This document shows, in pieces, positions 5,509 to 5,735 of a stretch of 5,735 nucleotides of DNA. The notes below the pieces were generated by a model, which saw only the letters and a program-made list of their open reading frames with translations, ran no database searches and had not been told where the DNA came from. The position numbers and the translations under genes are program-made. The DNA comes from an uncultured Victivallales bacterium. Its GTDB lineage: Bacteria > Verrucomicrobiota > Lentisphaeria > Oligosphaerales > JAFGRS01. Positions within the stretch are counted from its first letter, which is position 1, and each line of letters opens with the position of its first letter. Location: assembly GCA_903834675.1 (NCBI GenBank), contig CAILKC010000457.1, positions 1 through 5,735 on the forward strand, given 5' to 3'.

Positions 5509-5735
5509 ATGACCGAACTACACGAAGCAGACGCAGCGGAAGAGGCGGAAGCGGGGCCGAGGCTTGACGTTCTGGCCGCTCGGCATAATGCTAATTTCGG
5601 CCGGTTCCCGACGCAGCATCCCAACCCCTGCATGGCCACCACCCACGCCTTCTGCGACTTTGTCGAGCGCTGCATCCGTGATGGGGTGCAGGTGACCAAG
5701 GAAGTCGTGTCCCGCGAGTTCTCCCTGCCTGAGGC
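5509..5735 (+). CDS. Hypothetical protein, 3'-partial (runs off the window)
   Basis: An open frame of 75 full codons from ATG 5509 to the right edge without a stop. Its start overlaps the preceding stop as ATGA, with a ribosome binding site eight bases upstream. The first 16 residues are acidic and Ala-rich and are probably a flexible tail (TELHEADAAEEAEAGP). From about residue 18 it looks folded: LDVLAARHNANFGRFP, then a Cys/His-containing HPNPCMATTHAFCDFVERCIRDG (37-59), then VTKEVVSREFSLPE. The cysteines (41, 49, 55) and histidines (26, 37, 46) are notable, but their spacing does not form a zinc finger I recognise. The final segment (VTKEVVSREFSLPE) has the feel of a helix-turn-helix fragment, which is speculation. 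No function is assigned. Confidence 0.65.
   Translation, partial: MTELHEADAAEEAEAGPRLDVLAARHNANFGRFPTQHPNPCMATTHAFCDFVERCIRDGVQVTKEVVSREFSLPE

Larger units (their letters stand above)
5370..5512 (+). pseudogene. Small gene apparently frameshifted by a tandem 5-bp duplication
   Basis: From ATG 5370 the frame gives a plausible opening (MTKTVQVTDLREV) but then leaves a sensible reading and stops at 5439-5441. A sensible protein continues in another frame, VVANVYQAQVMGWKEF and onward to a helical, basic end (KTWKLVRQRIGT) with its stop at 5510-5512. The switch falls at AGGTGAGGTG (5404-5413), two tandem copies of AGGTG. Removing one copy gives an uninterrupted 45-residue ORF reading ...DLREVVANVYQ... 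whose stop overlaps the next start as ATGA. As it stands, the gene is a disrupted copy, a phase-variable form or a sequencing error. A shorter product could still start at GTG 5411 (33 residues) or ATG 5441. No clear ribosome binding site precedes 5370, and I recognise no family. Confidence 0.55.

Overview
This 5.7 kb stretch is GC-rich and densely packed, with every supported gene on the + strand. The genes are short, nearly abutting, and several share ATGA or TAATG stop/start overlaps. Glycosyltransferases, small beta-rich structural-type proteins, a chaperone-like pair and a Mu-F (minor head) domain protein together indicate a tailed bacteriophage or prophage of a high-GC bacterium. Nothing here fixes the host. 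No integrase, portal, terminase, tRNA or CRISPR is visible.

Left (1-2352): a two-domain enzyme, GT-A glycosyltransferase plus class I SAM-dependent methyltransferase, is followed through an ATGA overlap by a second, smaller GT-A-like protein. They probably cooperate to glycosylate, and perhaps methyl-cap, a phage or host target. Middle (2421-3873): two small proteins, the second resembling a tail-tube-like protein, precede an alpha-helical 153-residue protein. A short ORF in the -1 frame follows. This recalls the G/G-T tail assembly chaperone arrangement, although no classical slippery heptamer is present. A hairpin at the junction covers the possible ribosome binding site of the second ORF.

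Right (3880-5735): a 419-residue protein joins an N-terminal Mu-F/SPP1 gp7-type domain, through a proline-rich linker, to a C-terminal domain with an HxHP...SxxD metal-site-like motif. Its stop overlaps the start of a 65-residue acidic ORF. This layout resembles phage MuF polymorphic toxins with an adjacent immunity gene, which is a hypothesis here. GC content drops from near the C-terminal domain through the following small genes. Next is a small gene apparently broken by a tandem 5-bp duplication (AGGTG AGGTG): removing one copy restores a clean 45-residue ORF. The last gene runs off the right edge.

The most notable points are the MuF fusion with its possible immunity partner, the 5-bp duplication, the G/T-like junction, and a MuF gene placed where a tape-measure gene would be expected.
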